Part shown: piece after piece, positions 55,473-63,009 of the stretch
How the letters are laid out: each line of letters opens with the position of its first letter
Numbering within the stretch: position 1 is the stretch's first letter
Assembly (NCBI GenBank): GCA_033765145.1
Contig: JANRIH010000024.1
Span: forward strand, 22,504 to 86,503
DNA: 64,000 nt
Direction of reading: 5' to 3'
From: JAGVSR01 sp033765145
GTDB lineage: Bacteria > Pseudomonadota > Alphaproteobacteria > Rhizobiales > Hyphomicrobiaceae
Program-made: the position numbers and the translations under genes
Notes under the pieces: model-generated
Databases searched by the model: none
The model's input: the letters and a program-made list of their open reading frames with translations, nothing else
Told to the model about the DNA's origin: nothing

Positions 55473-55503
55473 ACGCCCGGCCGATTGATCGGCCGGGCGT
55501 TTG
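55473..55503 (+). terminator. Rho-independent terminator
   Basis: ACGCCCGGCCGA (55473-55484), loop TTGA, TCGGCCGGGCGT (55489-55500), then TTTG: a perfect 12-base stem after the Ala/Pro-rich gene. It also separates that gene from the minus-strand peptide array. Confidence 0.8.
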
Positions 55504-55573
55504 TCGTTCATGGACGATCTCGGATCGGCAGCTCGCAAGGGAGGGTGTCGTCGAGCTGCCAATTTCCGACGGA

Positions 55574-55690
55574 TCAGCGGCCGTAGCTGGTGCCCTGGTA
55601 GCCGTGGACGGTGAAGCTGTCGGCGTTGGCCGTGACGGCGCCCGATGCGAGAGCCACAGCGACGAGAGCGATTTTCAGGATGTTGGACAT
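55574..55690 (-). CDS. Short secreted peptide precursor, array copy 1
   Basis: 38 codons. A signal peptide MSNILKIALVAVALASGAV continues TANA, giving an AxA cleavage site after residue 23; the predicted mature peptide is DSFTVHGYQGTSYGR (15 residues). GAGGAAA precedes the ATG. It is the last and promoter-distal member of the array. Copies 1-3 share the same signal peptide and are spaced exactly 179 bases apart. No family recognised; the extracellular peptide is Gly/Tyr-rich with one His. Confidence 0.72.
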   Translation of the reverse strand: MSNILKIALVAVALASGAVTANADSFTVHGYQGTSYGR

Positions 55691-55752
55691 GGTATTTTCC
55701 TCGGGGTTGGTTTGGGGTGGTGGATTGGGGTTCAGAAATTTCGAGTTCGGGA

Positions 55753-55869
55753 TCAGCGGCCGTAGCTGGTGCCCTGGTAGCCGTGGACGGCGAAGCTGTC
55801 GGCGTTGGCCGTGACGGCGCCCGATGCGAGAGCCACAGCGACGAGAGCGATTTTCAGGATGTTGGACAT
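55753..55869 (-). CDS. Short secreted peptide precursor, array copy 2
   Basis: 38 codons, identical to copy 1 except that the mature peptide reads DSFAVHGYQGTSYGR (Thr to Ala at position 4). Same signal peptide and AxA site. The ribosome site on the minus strand is TGAGGAAAATCCC. Confidence 0.72.
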   Translation of the reverse strand: MSNILKIALVAVALASGAVTANADSFAVHGYQGTSYGR

Positions 55870-55931
55870 GGGATTTTCCTCAGGGTTGGTTTGGGGTGGT
55901 GGTTTGGGGTTCAGAAATTTCGAGTTCGGGA

Positions 55932-56048
55932 TCAGCGGCCGTAGCTGGTGCCCTGGTAGCCATGGACGGCGAAGCTGTCGGCGTTGGCCGTGACGGCGCC
56001 CGATGCGAGAGCCACAGCGACGAGAGCGATTTTCAGGATGTTGGACAT
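55932..56048 (-). CDS. Short secreted peptide precursor, array copy 3
   Basis: 38 codons encoding the same precursor as copy 2 (mature DSFAVHGYQGTSYGR), with one silent His codon change. GAGGAAAATCCC precedes the ATG. Confidence 0.72.
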   Translation of the reverse strand: MSNILKIALVAVALASGAVTANADSFAVHGYQGTSYGR

Positions 56049-56110
56049 GGGATTTTCCTCGGGGTTGGTTTGGGGTGGTGGATTGGGGTTCAGAAATTTC
56101 GAGTTCGGGA

Positions 56111-56230
56111 TCAGCGGCCGTAGCTGGTGCCCTGGTAGCCGTGAACGGTGAAGCTGTCGGCGTGGGAGGGTGCGATGCCGGTGGCTGCGAATGCGATGCT
56201 TGCGATGGCGGCGATGAGAAGGGCTTTCAT
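56111..56230 (-). CDS. Short secreted peptide precursor, array copy 4 (promoter-proximal)
   Basis: 39 codons. The signal peptide is different (MKALLIAAIASIAFAATG, then IAPSHA with an AxA-like SHA site), yet the mature peptide DSFTVHGYQGTSYGR equals that of copy 1, with one silent base change. AGGAG lies seven bases before the ATG, the best ribosome site in the array. As first gene of the transcript it faces the divergent TetR gene across about 400 bases holding three operator-like sites. Conservation of the mature part beside an unrelated signal sequence is strong evidence that the peptide is translated and exported. Confidence 0.78.
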   Translation of the reverse strand: MKALLIAAIASIAFAATGIAPSHADSFTVHGYQGTSYGR

Positions 56231-56323
56231 GGTGGTCTCCTGATTGTTCGACGGGTTGGTTCGAGTTCGGTCTTCTGCTGCTCAGGACCTGGGCTCAGTG
56301 TGTTGGCCGCGTCCGATGTTTGG

Positions 56324-56341
56324 AAACTAACCGTTCCGTAT
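56324..56341 (-). promoter_or_regulatory. Operator-like site A
   Basis: Read on the minus strand: ATACGGAACGGTTAGTTT, 15 of 18 bases equal to site C. It occupies the -10/spacer part of the candidate promoter of the peptide array. Confidence 0.55.
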
Positions 56342-56352
56342 CGTAATTGCAA
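56324..56352 (-). promoter_or_regulatory. Candidate promoter of the peptide array
   Basis: On the minus strand TTGCAA (56347-56352), 17 bases, then TAGTTT (56324-56329). It would start transcription about 85 bases before copy 4. Operator-like site A lies inside it, so a bound TetR dimer would block polymerase. Confidence 0.4.
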
Positions 56353-56356
56353 TAAG

Positions 56357-56374
56357 AAACGATACGGTTCGTAT
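56357..56374 (+). promoter_or_regulatory. Operator-like site B
   Basis: AAACGATACGGTTCGTAT; it contains the perfect short palindrome ATACG-GTT-CGTAT and shares the run CGGTTCGTATT with site C (14 of 18 bases in all). Confidence 0.55.
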
Positions 56375-56509
56375 TCACAGAGTCGTGATCGGACCGCGTG
56401 ACGCGAGCTTTTTCCTTTCAAATTGCTGAATTTATTGTATTAATTTATATTTCGTGGGCGGCTCCAGTCGAGCCGTTCGGGGATCGTTTTGTCCAGGCGC
56501 GTTATTTAC

Positions 56510-56527
56510 ATACGGACCGGTTCGTAT
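56510..56527. promoter_or_regulatory. Operator-like site C
   Basis: ATACGGACCGGTTCGTAT, an 18-base palindrome with a single mismatched pair, 100 bases upstream of the tetR ATG. Size and symmetry fit a TetR-family site, suggesting autoregulation. Confidence 0.6.
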
Positions 56528-56627
56528 TATTTGTCATCATCAGTGTGCATCCGAGCGCACACGCGATTTTCCCCGTGCTCGGCCCGAGGGCATCTCCTTG
56601 AACACAGACGATCTCGAAGCAGGAACG

Positions 56628-57218
56628 ATGCGGCGTGCGCCTGGGCGTCCGCGCAGCGAGGCGACCCGGCAGGCCATTCTCGATGCCGCCGTCGATCTCA
56701 TCGGCGCGGAGGCCTACCGGGACGTGTCCATCGATGCCATCGCGGCCAAGGCCAAGGTGGGGAAGCAGTCGATCTACCGTTGGTGGCCGTCGAAGGCGGA
56801 CCTCGTGCTCGAGGCCTACACGGAGCATTCGTTGAGCCGCATGCCGCCGCTCATCGCGTCGGGCGACGCGTTCGCGGACCTCGAGGCCGATCTCAAGCGG
56901 TTCTTCGCGTTCATGCGCAACGAACTTGTGGCGAAGGGGGTCAGGAGCCTCATCGCGGAAGCGCAGCTCGATCCGGACTTCCGGACGAAGCTCTATGACC
57001 GCGTCCATCGCATTCGCTGTGAAGCGTTGAGGCGCGTTTTCCGGCATGGGTTCGAGCTTGGCCAATTCCGGCGGGACGTCGACGTGGATGCCCTGGCGCA
57101 TCTCATTCACGGCGCGTTCTGGTATCGGTTTCTTTCCGGGACCAAGTACGCCGCGGACGATTCCTACGCGCACGAAATCGTCGCGATGCTGAAGCCCTGG
57201 CTCGAATCGAAGGCGTGA
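56628..57218 (+). CDS. TetR family transcriptional regulator facing the peptide array
   Basis: 196 residues from ATG 56628. N-terminus MRRAPGRPRSEATRQAIL, HTH VSIDAIAAKAKVGKQSIYRW, then a C-terminal ligand/dimer domain (FFAFMRNELVAKGVRSLIAE). An in-frame TTG at 56598 has GAGGG seven bases upstream and would add ten residues. It is divergent from the peptide array; three ATACGG-type sites in the shared region suggest that it represses both itself and the array. Ligand unknown. Confidence 0.9.
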   Translation: MRRAPGRPRSEATRQAILDAAVDLIGAEAYRDVSIDAIAAKAKVGKQSIYRWWPSKADLVLEAYTEHSLSRMPPLIASGDAFADLEADLKRFFAFMRNELVAKGVRSLIAEAQLDPDFRTKLYDRVHRIRCEALRRVFRHGFELGQFRRDVDVDALAHLIHGAFWYRFLSGTKYAADDSYAHEIVAMLKPWLESKA

Positions 57219-57565
57219 TCGGATCATGCGGGTCTAGATCGCGCGCGGGCGCTCGCTTCGCCCCTTGACCTCCGTTTTTTCGATCGAATTGGAGCCGTCC
57301 CGGCACAGCGTTCGGGGCGGTTTCGTCTGCGTCGGCGTGCCCGTCCAGCAACGCCCGTCGCACACCTCTTAAAATCCTTAACAATCCATTGACGCCCATA
57401 AAATTCCATGCCATCCCATGAGTGCCCGACCGCACCGGGTAGGGATTCCGTGGTGTGGCGCCGGCTTCGGAGAGAGGGCCCGAAGCACGAGCGACCGCCA
57501 CGGTCCCACCGGTCGGCCGGGAAGGGATGGGTTCTGCGTTTGGGGGCGAGGCTCGATTTCGGGGG
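57219..57565. other. Leader region upstream of mraZ
   Basis: About 350 bases without a gene. It holds a run of ten-base-spaced TGG[G/A] words on the minus strand (separate entry), a TTGACG at 57389-57394, and a GC-rich leader just before mraZ. Confidence 0.6.
57375..57418 (-). promoter_or_regulatory. mraZ: MraZ-box-like direct repeats
   Basis: On the minus strand TGGG (57415-57418), TGGA (57405-57408), TGGG (57395-57398) and TGGA (57385-57388) recur at exactly ten bases, with a degenerate AGGA at 57375-57378. MraZ binds TGGG-type direct repeats with ten-base spacing in front of its own operon. The orientation is opposite to mraZ, which lowers confidence. Confidence 0.45.
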
Positions 57566-58057
57566 ATGGACCGCTTTGTCTCGACATTCACGAACAAGGT
57601 CGACGCCAAGGGACGTGTCTCCGTCCCGGCACCCTTCCGCACGGTTCTCGAACGTGACGGCTATGCTGGCGGCATCTACTGCTACCCTTCGCTCGATGCT
57701 CCGGCACTCGATGCGGGCGGCGAGAGACTTGCGAAGAAGATCGACGGGCTTCTCGCTGGCCTGCCGGATTATTCGGACGAGCGAGACCAGCTCTCTGTCG
57801 CACTCTACGGCGACGTCCAGGTTCTCTCGATCGATGGGGATGGACGCATCGTCCTTCCTCAATCGCTTCGCGCCCACGCGGACATCGGAACCGAAATCAC
57901 TTTTGTCGGGCTTGGCGACAAGTTTCAAATGTGGGCGCCCGAGCGCTTCGAAGAACGCCGGACTACGGCCCGCGCCAAAGTTCAGCAGCACCGCAAATTG
58001 TTCGCAGCGGGGAGCGGCCATTCCGACGAGGATGGCGGCGGAGGAGCACGGGAATGA
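57566..58057 (+). CDS. mraZ: Transcriptional regulator MraZ
   Basis: 163-residue AbrB/SpoVT-fold repressor at the head of the division and cell-wall (dcw) cluster. It contains two tandem half-domains: FTNKVDAKGRVSVPAPFR and LSIDGDGRIVLPQSLRAHAD, each with the DxxGR signature. ATG 57566 is preferred over the open upstream frame to 57455. The stop overlaps the rsmH start (ATGA). It represses its own operon in other bacteria. Confidence 0.95.
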   Translation: MDRFVSTFTNKVDAKGRVSVPAPFRTVLERDGYAGGIYCYPSLDAPALDAGGERLAKKIDGLLAGLPDYSDERDQLSVALYGDVQVLSIDGDGRIVLPQSLRAHADIGTEITFVGLGDKFQMWAPERFEERRTTARAKVQQHRKLFAAGSGHSDEDGGGGARE

Positions 58058-59043
58058 GCGCGGAAGGGGGCGAGAGCCCGAAGCCGTGGCACATTCCCGT
58101 GCTGATCTCCGAGGTGCTGACAGCGCTCGAGCCGAGAGGCGGCGAGACTTACATTGACGGGACTTTCGGGGCGGGCGGCTATTCGCGCGCCATTCTCGAA
58201 ACCGCGGACTGCCGTGTCCTGGCACTCGATCGGGATCCGACCGCCGTCGCCGGCGGGCAGGCCCTCGTCGCGGAGTTCGCCCCGCGTTTGATCCTCGTCG
58301 AAACGGTGTTCGGCGAACTCGATGCGGTGGCGCACGAGGCCGGGGTAGATCCCGTTGACGGGGTCGTACTCGATATCGGCGTGTCGTCGATGCAGCTCGA
58401 TCAGGCGGCACGTGGGTTCTCATTCCAGAACGATGGTCCGCTCGACATGCGCATGTCGGGCAGCGGACCAAGCGCTGCGGACTTCCTCAATAGCGCCAAG
58501 GAAGAGTTGATCGCGGACGTCATCTACACGTTCGGCGAGGAGCGGCGCTCGCGGGCTATCGCTCGTGCGATCGTTAGGCGGCGCGAGGATCAGCCATTTG
58601 CAAGGACGAGGGACCTCGCTGATCTTGTGCTCCGTGTCTTCCACGGACACAAGGAGGAGGGCAAACATCCTGCGACGCGGACGTTCCAGGCGCTCAGGAT
58701 CCACCTCAACGATGAGCTTGGCGAACTCGAGCGGGCGCTCCTGGCCGCCGAGCGCGTACTGAAACCCGGTGGCCGGCTCGTCGTCATCACGTTCCACAGT
58801 CTCGAGGATCGCATCGTCAAGCGCTTCCTCACGGAAAGGGCTGGGAAAGCGCCGCAAAGTTCGCGGCATTTGCCGCCGACATCGGTCGAATTTTACGAAC
58901 CCAGTTTCCGGATTCTTAACTCTCGTCCGTTAACACCTTCTCAAGGTGAATTGGACGCTAACCCGCGTGCACGCTCGGCACGATTGAGGGCCGCGGTCAG
59001 AACCGCTGCTCCGCCGGCCGCCGCCCCGGGATCGGCAACATGA
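58054..59043 (+). CDS. rsmH: 16S rRNA (cytosine1402-N4)-methyltransferase RsmH
   Basis: Also called MraW. 329-residue SAM-dependent enzyme acting on C1402 of 16S rRNA. Motif I is YIDGTFGAGGYSRAIL; further marks are HIPVLISEVLTAL at the N-terminus, VDGVVLDIGVSSMQLD, and GGRLVVITFHSLEDRIVKRF near the C-terminus. Start ATG 58054 overlaps mraZ by four bases. The normal second gene of the dcw cluster. Confidence 0.97.
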   Translation: MSAEGGESPKPWHIPVLISEVLTALEPRGGETYIDGTFGAGGYSRAILETADCRVLALDRDPTAVAGGQALVAEFAPRLILVETVFGELDAVAHEAGVDPVDGVVLDIGVSSMQLDQAARGFSFQNDGPLDMRMSGSGPSAADFLNSAKEELIADVIYTFGEERRSRAIARAIVRRREDQPFARTRDLADLVLRVFHGHKEEGKHPATRTFQALRIHLNDELGELERALLAAERVLKPGGRLVVITFHSLEDRIVKRFLTERAGKAPQSSRHLPPTSVEFYEPSFRILNSRPLTPSQGELDANPRARSARLRAAVRTAAPPAAAPGSAT

Positions 59044-59086
59044 GCGTTGCCGTGCCGTCCGCCTTTTTGTGACGGGAGTTCATCGC

Positions 59087-59383
59087 ATGCGTACTCTCAA
59101 TATCGTCGCCGCATTTCTCGCTCTCTCCAGCGCATTCCTGCTCTACGGCCTCAACTACGACACGCGCCTCGCCGAAAGCCGTTTGCAGGAGCGCGAACGC
59201 CTCGCTGAGCGCGCACGCAGCGACATCGCGGTGCTCCGCGCCGAACGCGCGCATCTCGCGCGGCCCGAGCGGATCGAGCCCATGGCGCGCGCGCAGGGCC
59301 TCGAGCCGATGACGGCGAACAATCTGCTCCCGGGACTTACGGCGGGCGAAGCCGCCATCACGACGAGTTCCACGGGTCAGTGA
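59087..59383 (+). CDS. ftsL: Cell division protein FtsL
   Basis: 98-residue bitopic membrane protein. Short cytoplasmic N-terminus, one membrane segment (IVAAFLALSSAFLLYGLNYD), then a periplasmic coiled coil (TRLAESRLQERERLAERARS) and a variable tail. It has GGGAG eight bases before ATG 59087; GTG 59069 is an alternative. Position between rsmH and ftsI, size and topology support FtsL even though sequence conservation is low. Confidence 0.88.
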   Translation: MRTLNIVAAFLALSSAFLLYGLNYDTRLAESRLQERERLAERARSDIAVLRAERAHLARPERIEPMARAQGLEPMTANNLLPGLTAGEAAITTSSTGQ

Positions 59384-59393
59384 GGCCGGTTCG

Positions 59394-61049
59394 ATGACGA
59401 TGACCGCCGCGGGACGTTCCGCTGCCGCCACGTCGGCATTCTCGCGTCAGCGATCACGATTCGTCGCGCTCGTCATCAGCGGGCTGTTCACTGTTGTCGC
59501 GGCGCAGCTCGTGTGGCTCGCGGCGTCAGCCGACCGCGATACCGGCGCCCGCATCTCCATGATCACCGCGGAGCCGGCGACGAACGTCGCGCGTCCCGAC
59601 ATCGTCGACCGGCACGGGCGGCTCCTCGCAACGGACGTGCAGGTTCCCTCACTCGCCGCCGATCCCGGCCTGGTGTTCGATGCCGACGAAACGGCGGAGA
59701 AACTCGCGCAGGTGTTGCCCGATCTCGATGCCAAAACGCTCAGGAAGTCGCTCGGCGACCGGAAGCGTTTCGTGTGGGTCCGGCGGGCACTCAGTCCGCG
59801 ACTCGCCCAAAAAATCCATAATCTCGGCCTTCCGGGTATTTTTCTGCGCGACGAAGTGCGACGCACCTACCCGAGCGGACGGATCGGGGGGCATGTCCTC
59901 GGCCAAGTCGATATCGACAACAAGGGTCTCACCGGGCTCGAGCGCTGGCTCGATGCGGCGCGCGGTATAGAGACCGTTCACGCGGCGCGGCTTTCGACCA
60001 AAGCGCCGCTCAGGCTCTCCCTCGATGTCGGCGTGTCTCACGCGGTCGAGGACGAACTCGAGGCCGCCATCGTGCGCTACGATGCCAAGGCGGCCGCGGG
60101 CATCGTCATGGATGCCTCGTCGGGTGAAGTCGTCGCTTCGGTGTCGCTCCCCGGCGTCGATCCCATGCTTGGCGTCGAGGTGCGCGACCCGGACCGTATC
60201 GACCGGGTGAACGGCGGGGTGTACGAACTCGGTTCGGTCCTGAAGCTGATGACGATTGCGATGGCGCTCGAACAGGGCAAGTCGCCCGAGAGCCTCGTCG
60301 ATACCACGGCGCCATTGCGGCTTGGGCGCTATGAGATCGCCGATTTGCACCCACTCGGCCGCCCCATGTCGGTGTCGGAAGTCTTCATCCATTCGTCGAA
60401 TGTCGGCGCAGGTCTCCTGGCGCTCGAGGCGGGCGCGGACCGGCAGCGCGGATTTCTCCAGCGTCTCGGACTGCTGGACGCGATCGATACGGAACTCGGA
60501 ACGTCGCCGCGGCCCCTCGTGCCAGATCATTTCGGCCGGACGGAGCAAGTGACGATTGCCTACGGCCACGGCCTCGCCGTCACGCCGCTTCAGCTCGTCG
60601 CGGCGACCGCCGGGCTCATCAACGGCGGGCGTGCGGTCCGGCCGACGTTCGTCGCGCGGGACGATGCGGCTCCGGCCGGTGGGCCGAAGCTCGTGGGTGC
60701 CGACACGAGCCGGCGGCTGCGTGATCTCATGCGGCTCAACGTGACGGATGGGGCTGGAACCGGCCGGCGTGCCGATGTTCCCGGATACGATGTCGGCGGC
60801 AAGACGGGGACAGCGGAGATCGCGGCCAAGGGCGGATACCGGAAAAAGTCCGTCATTTCCTCGTTTCTCGGCGCGTTCCCGATGTCGGCACCCCGGTATG
60901 TGACCCTCGTGATGCTGTTCGAGCCGCGTGGCGTCGCGGCGACCGACGGCGAGGTGACAGCCGGGCGCAACGCGGCGCCGACCACAGCGCGCATCGTCGC
61001 CCGCATCGCGCCGCTGTTGGGCGTTGCGGCGGCGGTCCCCGGCGGATAA
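59394..61049 (+). CDS. ftsI: Division-specific penicillin-binding protein FtsI (PBP3)
   Basis: 551-residue class B transpeptidase that cross-links septal peptidoglycan. N-terminal anchor (about 20-45, FVALVISGLFTVVAAQLVWL), PBP dimerisation domain with DRHGRLLAT and YPSGRIGGHVLG, and the transpeptidase with active-site Ser281 in S-V-L-K, the S-S-N box (FIHSSNVGAG) and K-T-G in GGKTGTAEI. All three are intact. The next expected gene, murE, is absent downstream; a thioredoxin-fold gene follows instead. Confidence 0.96.
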   Translation: MTMTAAGRSAAATSAFSRQRSRFVALVISGLFTVVAAQLVWLAASADRDTGARISMITAEPATNVARPDIVDRHGRLLATDVQVPSLAADPGLVFDADETAEKLAQVLPDLDAKTLRKSLGDRKRFVWVRRALSPRLAQKIHNLGLPGIFLRDEVRRTYPSGRIGGHVLGQVDIDNKGLTGLERWLDAARGIETVHAARLSTKAPLRLSLDVGVSHAVEDELEAAIVRYDAKAAAGIVMDASSGEVVASVSLPGVDPMLGVEVRDPDRIDRVNGGVYELGSVLKLMTIAMALEQGKSPESLVDTTAPLRLGRYEIADLHPLGRPMSVSEVFIHSSNVGAGLLALEAGADRQRGFLQRLGLLDAIDTELGTSPRPLVPDHFGRTEQVTIAYGHGLAVTPLQLVAATAGLINGGRAVRPTFVARDDAAPAGGPKLVGADTSRRLRDLMRLNVTDGAGTGRRADVPGYDVGGKTGTAEIAAKGGYRKKSVISSFLGAFPMSAPRYVTLVMLFEPRGVAATDGEVTAGRNAAPTTARIVARIAPLLGVAAAVPGG

Positions 61050-61132
61050 AACGCCGGTTCGATGGGCAATCCAAGCTCTACATAGCGCGTAAGAACTTTT
61101 GTGGATGCACGCCCACAACATCGAGGACGACC

Positions 61133-61663
61133 ATGATGCGCTCTAGTACGAGATTTCCTGCGATGGCGGCGCTGCTCGCCTTGGCCACGCTCGGCACCAT
61201 GATCCCGGTGCGCGCCGACGCGCCCGCATTGGCCGATCTCTGGAATGCGCCGCAGATTGCCTGGCATTCGCTCAAGACCGGCATCCCGGCCGCGACACAA
61301 TCGGGAAAGACCGTGGTCATGGTCTTTCACGCCTCGTGGTGCACGGCCTGCAAGCAGTATCGCAGCGTGTTCAAGGACGACCGCATCGTCGCGGCATCGA
61401 AGAATTTCGTCATGATCCTCGTCGATGCCGATCAGGACAAGATCGCAAACGGGGCCTTCGCGCCGGATGGAACCTATGTGCCGCGGACGATCTTCCTATC
61501 GCCGGACGGCGACATCCGCACCGATCTTGTCGGCAAGTCCGACCCCAAGCATCCACACACGATCGACATCGATAAGCCGGATGAATTGTTGGCACTGATG
61601 ACGAAAGCAGCGGGGTCGGAGCCAAAGGATGATCCGACGCCAGATCGGCGCGCCGAGAACTGA
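61133..61663 (+). CDS. Secreted thioredoxin-fold protein
   Basis: 176 residues. Signal peptide in about the first 28 residues (AMAALLALATLGTMIPVRA). The redox site W-C-T-A-C is at 69-73 (HASWCTACKQYRSVF), followed by VPRTIFLSPDGDI with a cis-Pro. The fold resembles thioredoxin_7/DsbD-gamma-type domains, so it is probably a periplasmic thiol reductase. It does not belong to the dcw cluster functionally. Confidence 0.82.
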   Translation: MMRSSTRFPAMAALLALATLGTMIPVRADAPALADLWNAPQIAWHSLKTGIPAATQSGKTVVMVFHASWCTACKQYRSVFKDDRIVAASKNFVMILVDADQDKIANGAFAPDGTYVPRTIFLSPDGDIRTDLVGKSDPKHPHTIDIDKPDELLALMTKAAGSEPKDDPTPDRRAEN

Positions 61664-61697
61664 CGTCCTATTCGGAACGATCGATCGAGGCCTCAAA

Positions 61698-61994
61698 TCA
61701 ATCGCGGCTGCGTTCGCGCTGATCGTCCCAGAAATCGACGGTAGCCCGGCGCAGCGTGTCCCGGCAATCGCCGGCGCAGTCGAGAACCGTGCCACCGTTG
61801 AGGCGCATTTGGGGGCCGAAGCGTCCTTTTTCGATCTTCGCGGTGTAGCAGCGGTCTTCATTCTGCCAACTGCAGGCGGTCACCTTGCCCGTGGCCTTTT
61901 CCTTTGACGTCAGGAAATCGGCGGCGCCCGGATCGGACGATAGAATGGCGACTATGCTCGACACGGCGAATACCTTCGGCAACATGCGGATCAT
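61698..61994 (-). CDS. Small secreted protein, hypothetical
   Basis: 98 residues. ATG 61994 follows AAGGAGG with a seven-base gap. Signal peptide MIRMLPKVFAVSSIVAILS, cleaved near GAA-D. The mature part has four Cys in two pairs (TACSWQNEDRC; LDCAGDC), probably disulfides, and ends DFWDDQRERSRD. Function unknown; pattern recalls small periplasmic proteins of alphaproteobacteria. Confidence 0.72.
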   Translation of the reverse strand: MIRMLPKVFAVSSIVAILSSDPGAADFLTSKEKATGKVTACSWQNEDRCYTAKIEKGRFGPQMRLNGGTVLDCAGDCRDTLRRATVDFWDDQRERSRD

Positions 61995-62190
61995 CGTTAG
62001 CCCTCCTTGATGGCTCGATGGCGGCAATGCCATCAATTGTACAACGGCAAACATCCGCTGTCCTGTTCCGCTCGTCGGCGCGTCGCCATTCCGTGCGTGA
62101 CACTGGCATTCGGTGCGGCTTTGGATCCGCAGCAGGAACCCGTCGATCGCGGTCGTTTTGGGGTATTGGCCGCACGGCTTAGGAATGGGC

Positions 62191-62967
62191 ATGACGGATA
62201 TGGGTGGGTGGGAAAAGGTCTTCGCCTACTGTGAGCGGGGTACGAGCGCACTCTTCTGGGCGGAGCCGTTCAATGCACTTTCAAACGGAGCGTTTTTCGT
62301 TTCGGCCATCTTCGCGACTTCGTTGCTGGCGTCGCAGGTTGGTTCGTCTCGTCGTGTCGTCGAGTGGACGCTCGTTGCGCTGCTGTTCCTCATCGGCTTT
62401 GGCAGTTTCCTGTTTCACACCTATGCGACGCGCTGGGCGTCGGTCGCCGATACCGCGCCCATCGGGGTCTTCATGCTGGCGTATCTCGGGTACGCCGTGC
62501 GCCGCTTTCTCGGAGCGTCGTGGGTCCTCACGCTGGTGTCGCTCGTCACTTTCGTCGCCGCCATGCGGGCGGTCGAACTTATGCCCTGCAGCGGTAATCT
62601 GATGCCGTTCACCGCGGCCGCGGAGCGACCCTGTCTCAACGGCTCACGGGCCTACCTGCCGGCGCTCGCGGCGCTCTTGATCGTCGGGGCTGTCCTGTTG
62701 TGGCGCCGTCACGGAGCGTCCTGGTTCGTGCTCGGGGCCGGAGTGGTCTTCGCGGTGTCGCTCGGGTTTCGGACAGTCGACTTCGAATTCTGTGCTTCGA
62801 CGGAGCTCTTCGGCCGGGTCCGGGGCACGCATGCCGTCTGGCACGTGCTCAACGCTTTGGTGCTTTATCTTCTCTTGCGAGCTGCGATCATCTTCGGCGG
62901 CGGGGTGGACGAGGGGGATTTCGCTACGCGCAGCGGGCGTGCGACGGGGATCATTCGATGGTCGTGA
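62191..62967 (+). CDS. Ceramidase-family membrane protein
   Basis: 258 residues, about seven membrane segments. The N-terminal VFAYCERGTSALFWAEPFNA and ALSNGAF are characteristic of the alkaline ceramidase/PAQR-like CREST family, and metal-binding His are visible in GSFLFHTYATRWAS and HAVWHVLNAL. Members hydrolyse amide or related lipid bonds; bacterial substrates are unknown. ATG 62191 has AGGA six bases upstream; other in-frame ATGs at 62185 and 62200 are possible. Confidence 0.8.
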   Translation: MTDMGGWEKVFAYCERGTSALFWAEPFNALSNGAFFVSAIFATSLLASQVGSSRRVVEWTLVALLFLIGFGSFLFHTYATRWASVADTAPIGVFMLAYLGYAVRRFLGASWVLTLVSLVTFVAAMRAVELMPCSGNLMPFTAAAERPCLNGSRAYLPALAALLIVGAVLLWRRHGASWFVLGAGVVFAVSLGFRTVDFEFCASTELFGRVRGTHAVWHVLNALVLYLLLRAAIIFGGGVDEGDFATRSGRATGIIRWS

Positions 62968-63009
62968 TTGCGGTCGCCGTGGCATGCCTGCATAACAGTT
63001 TCCCTCCCC

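Larger units (their letters stand above)
55574..56163. repeat. 179-bp tandem repeat carrying the peptide genes
   Basis: Stop codons lie at 55574, 55753, 55932 and 56111, a constant 179-base period. Units 1-3 are nearly identical over the whole 179 bases, coding and spacer. The fourth unit matches only from its stop to about 56163, covering the mature peptide plus a few bases, and then diverges into a different signal peptide. Confidence 0.9.
56231..56627. other. Divergent control region between the peptide array and tetR
   Basis: About 400 bases with three related operator-like sites (next entries), a minus-strand promoter candidate at 56324-56352 and an AT-rich stretch at about 56410-56455 that may hold the tetR promoter. 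No other gene is visible. Confidence 0.65.

Noticed and set aside
55645..56401. Plus-strand reading frames of 60-132 residues that repeat across the peptide array
   Set aside because: They are antisense to the minus-strand peptide genes and repeat only because the DNA repeats. The minus strand has ribosome sites, signal peptides and a conserved mature peptide.
57369..57382. CtrA box before mraZ
   Set aside because: TTAA and TTAAC are five bases apart, not the seven of the CtrA consensus.
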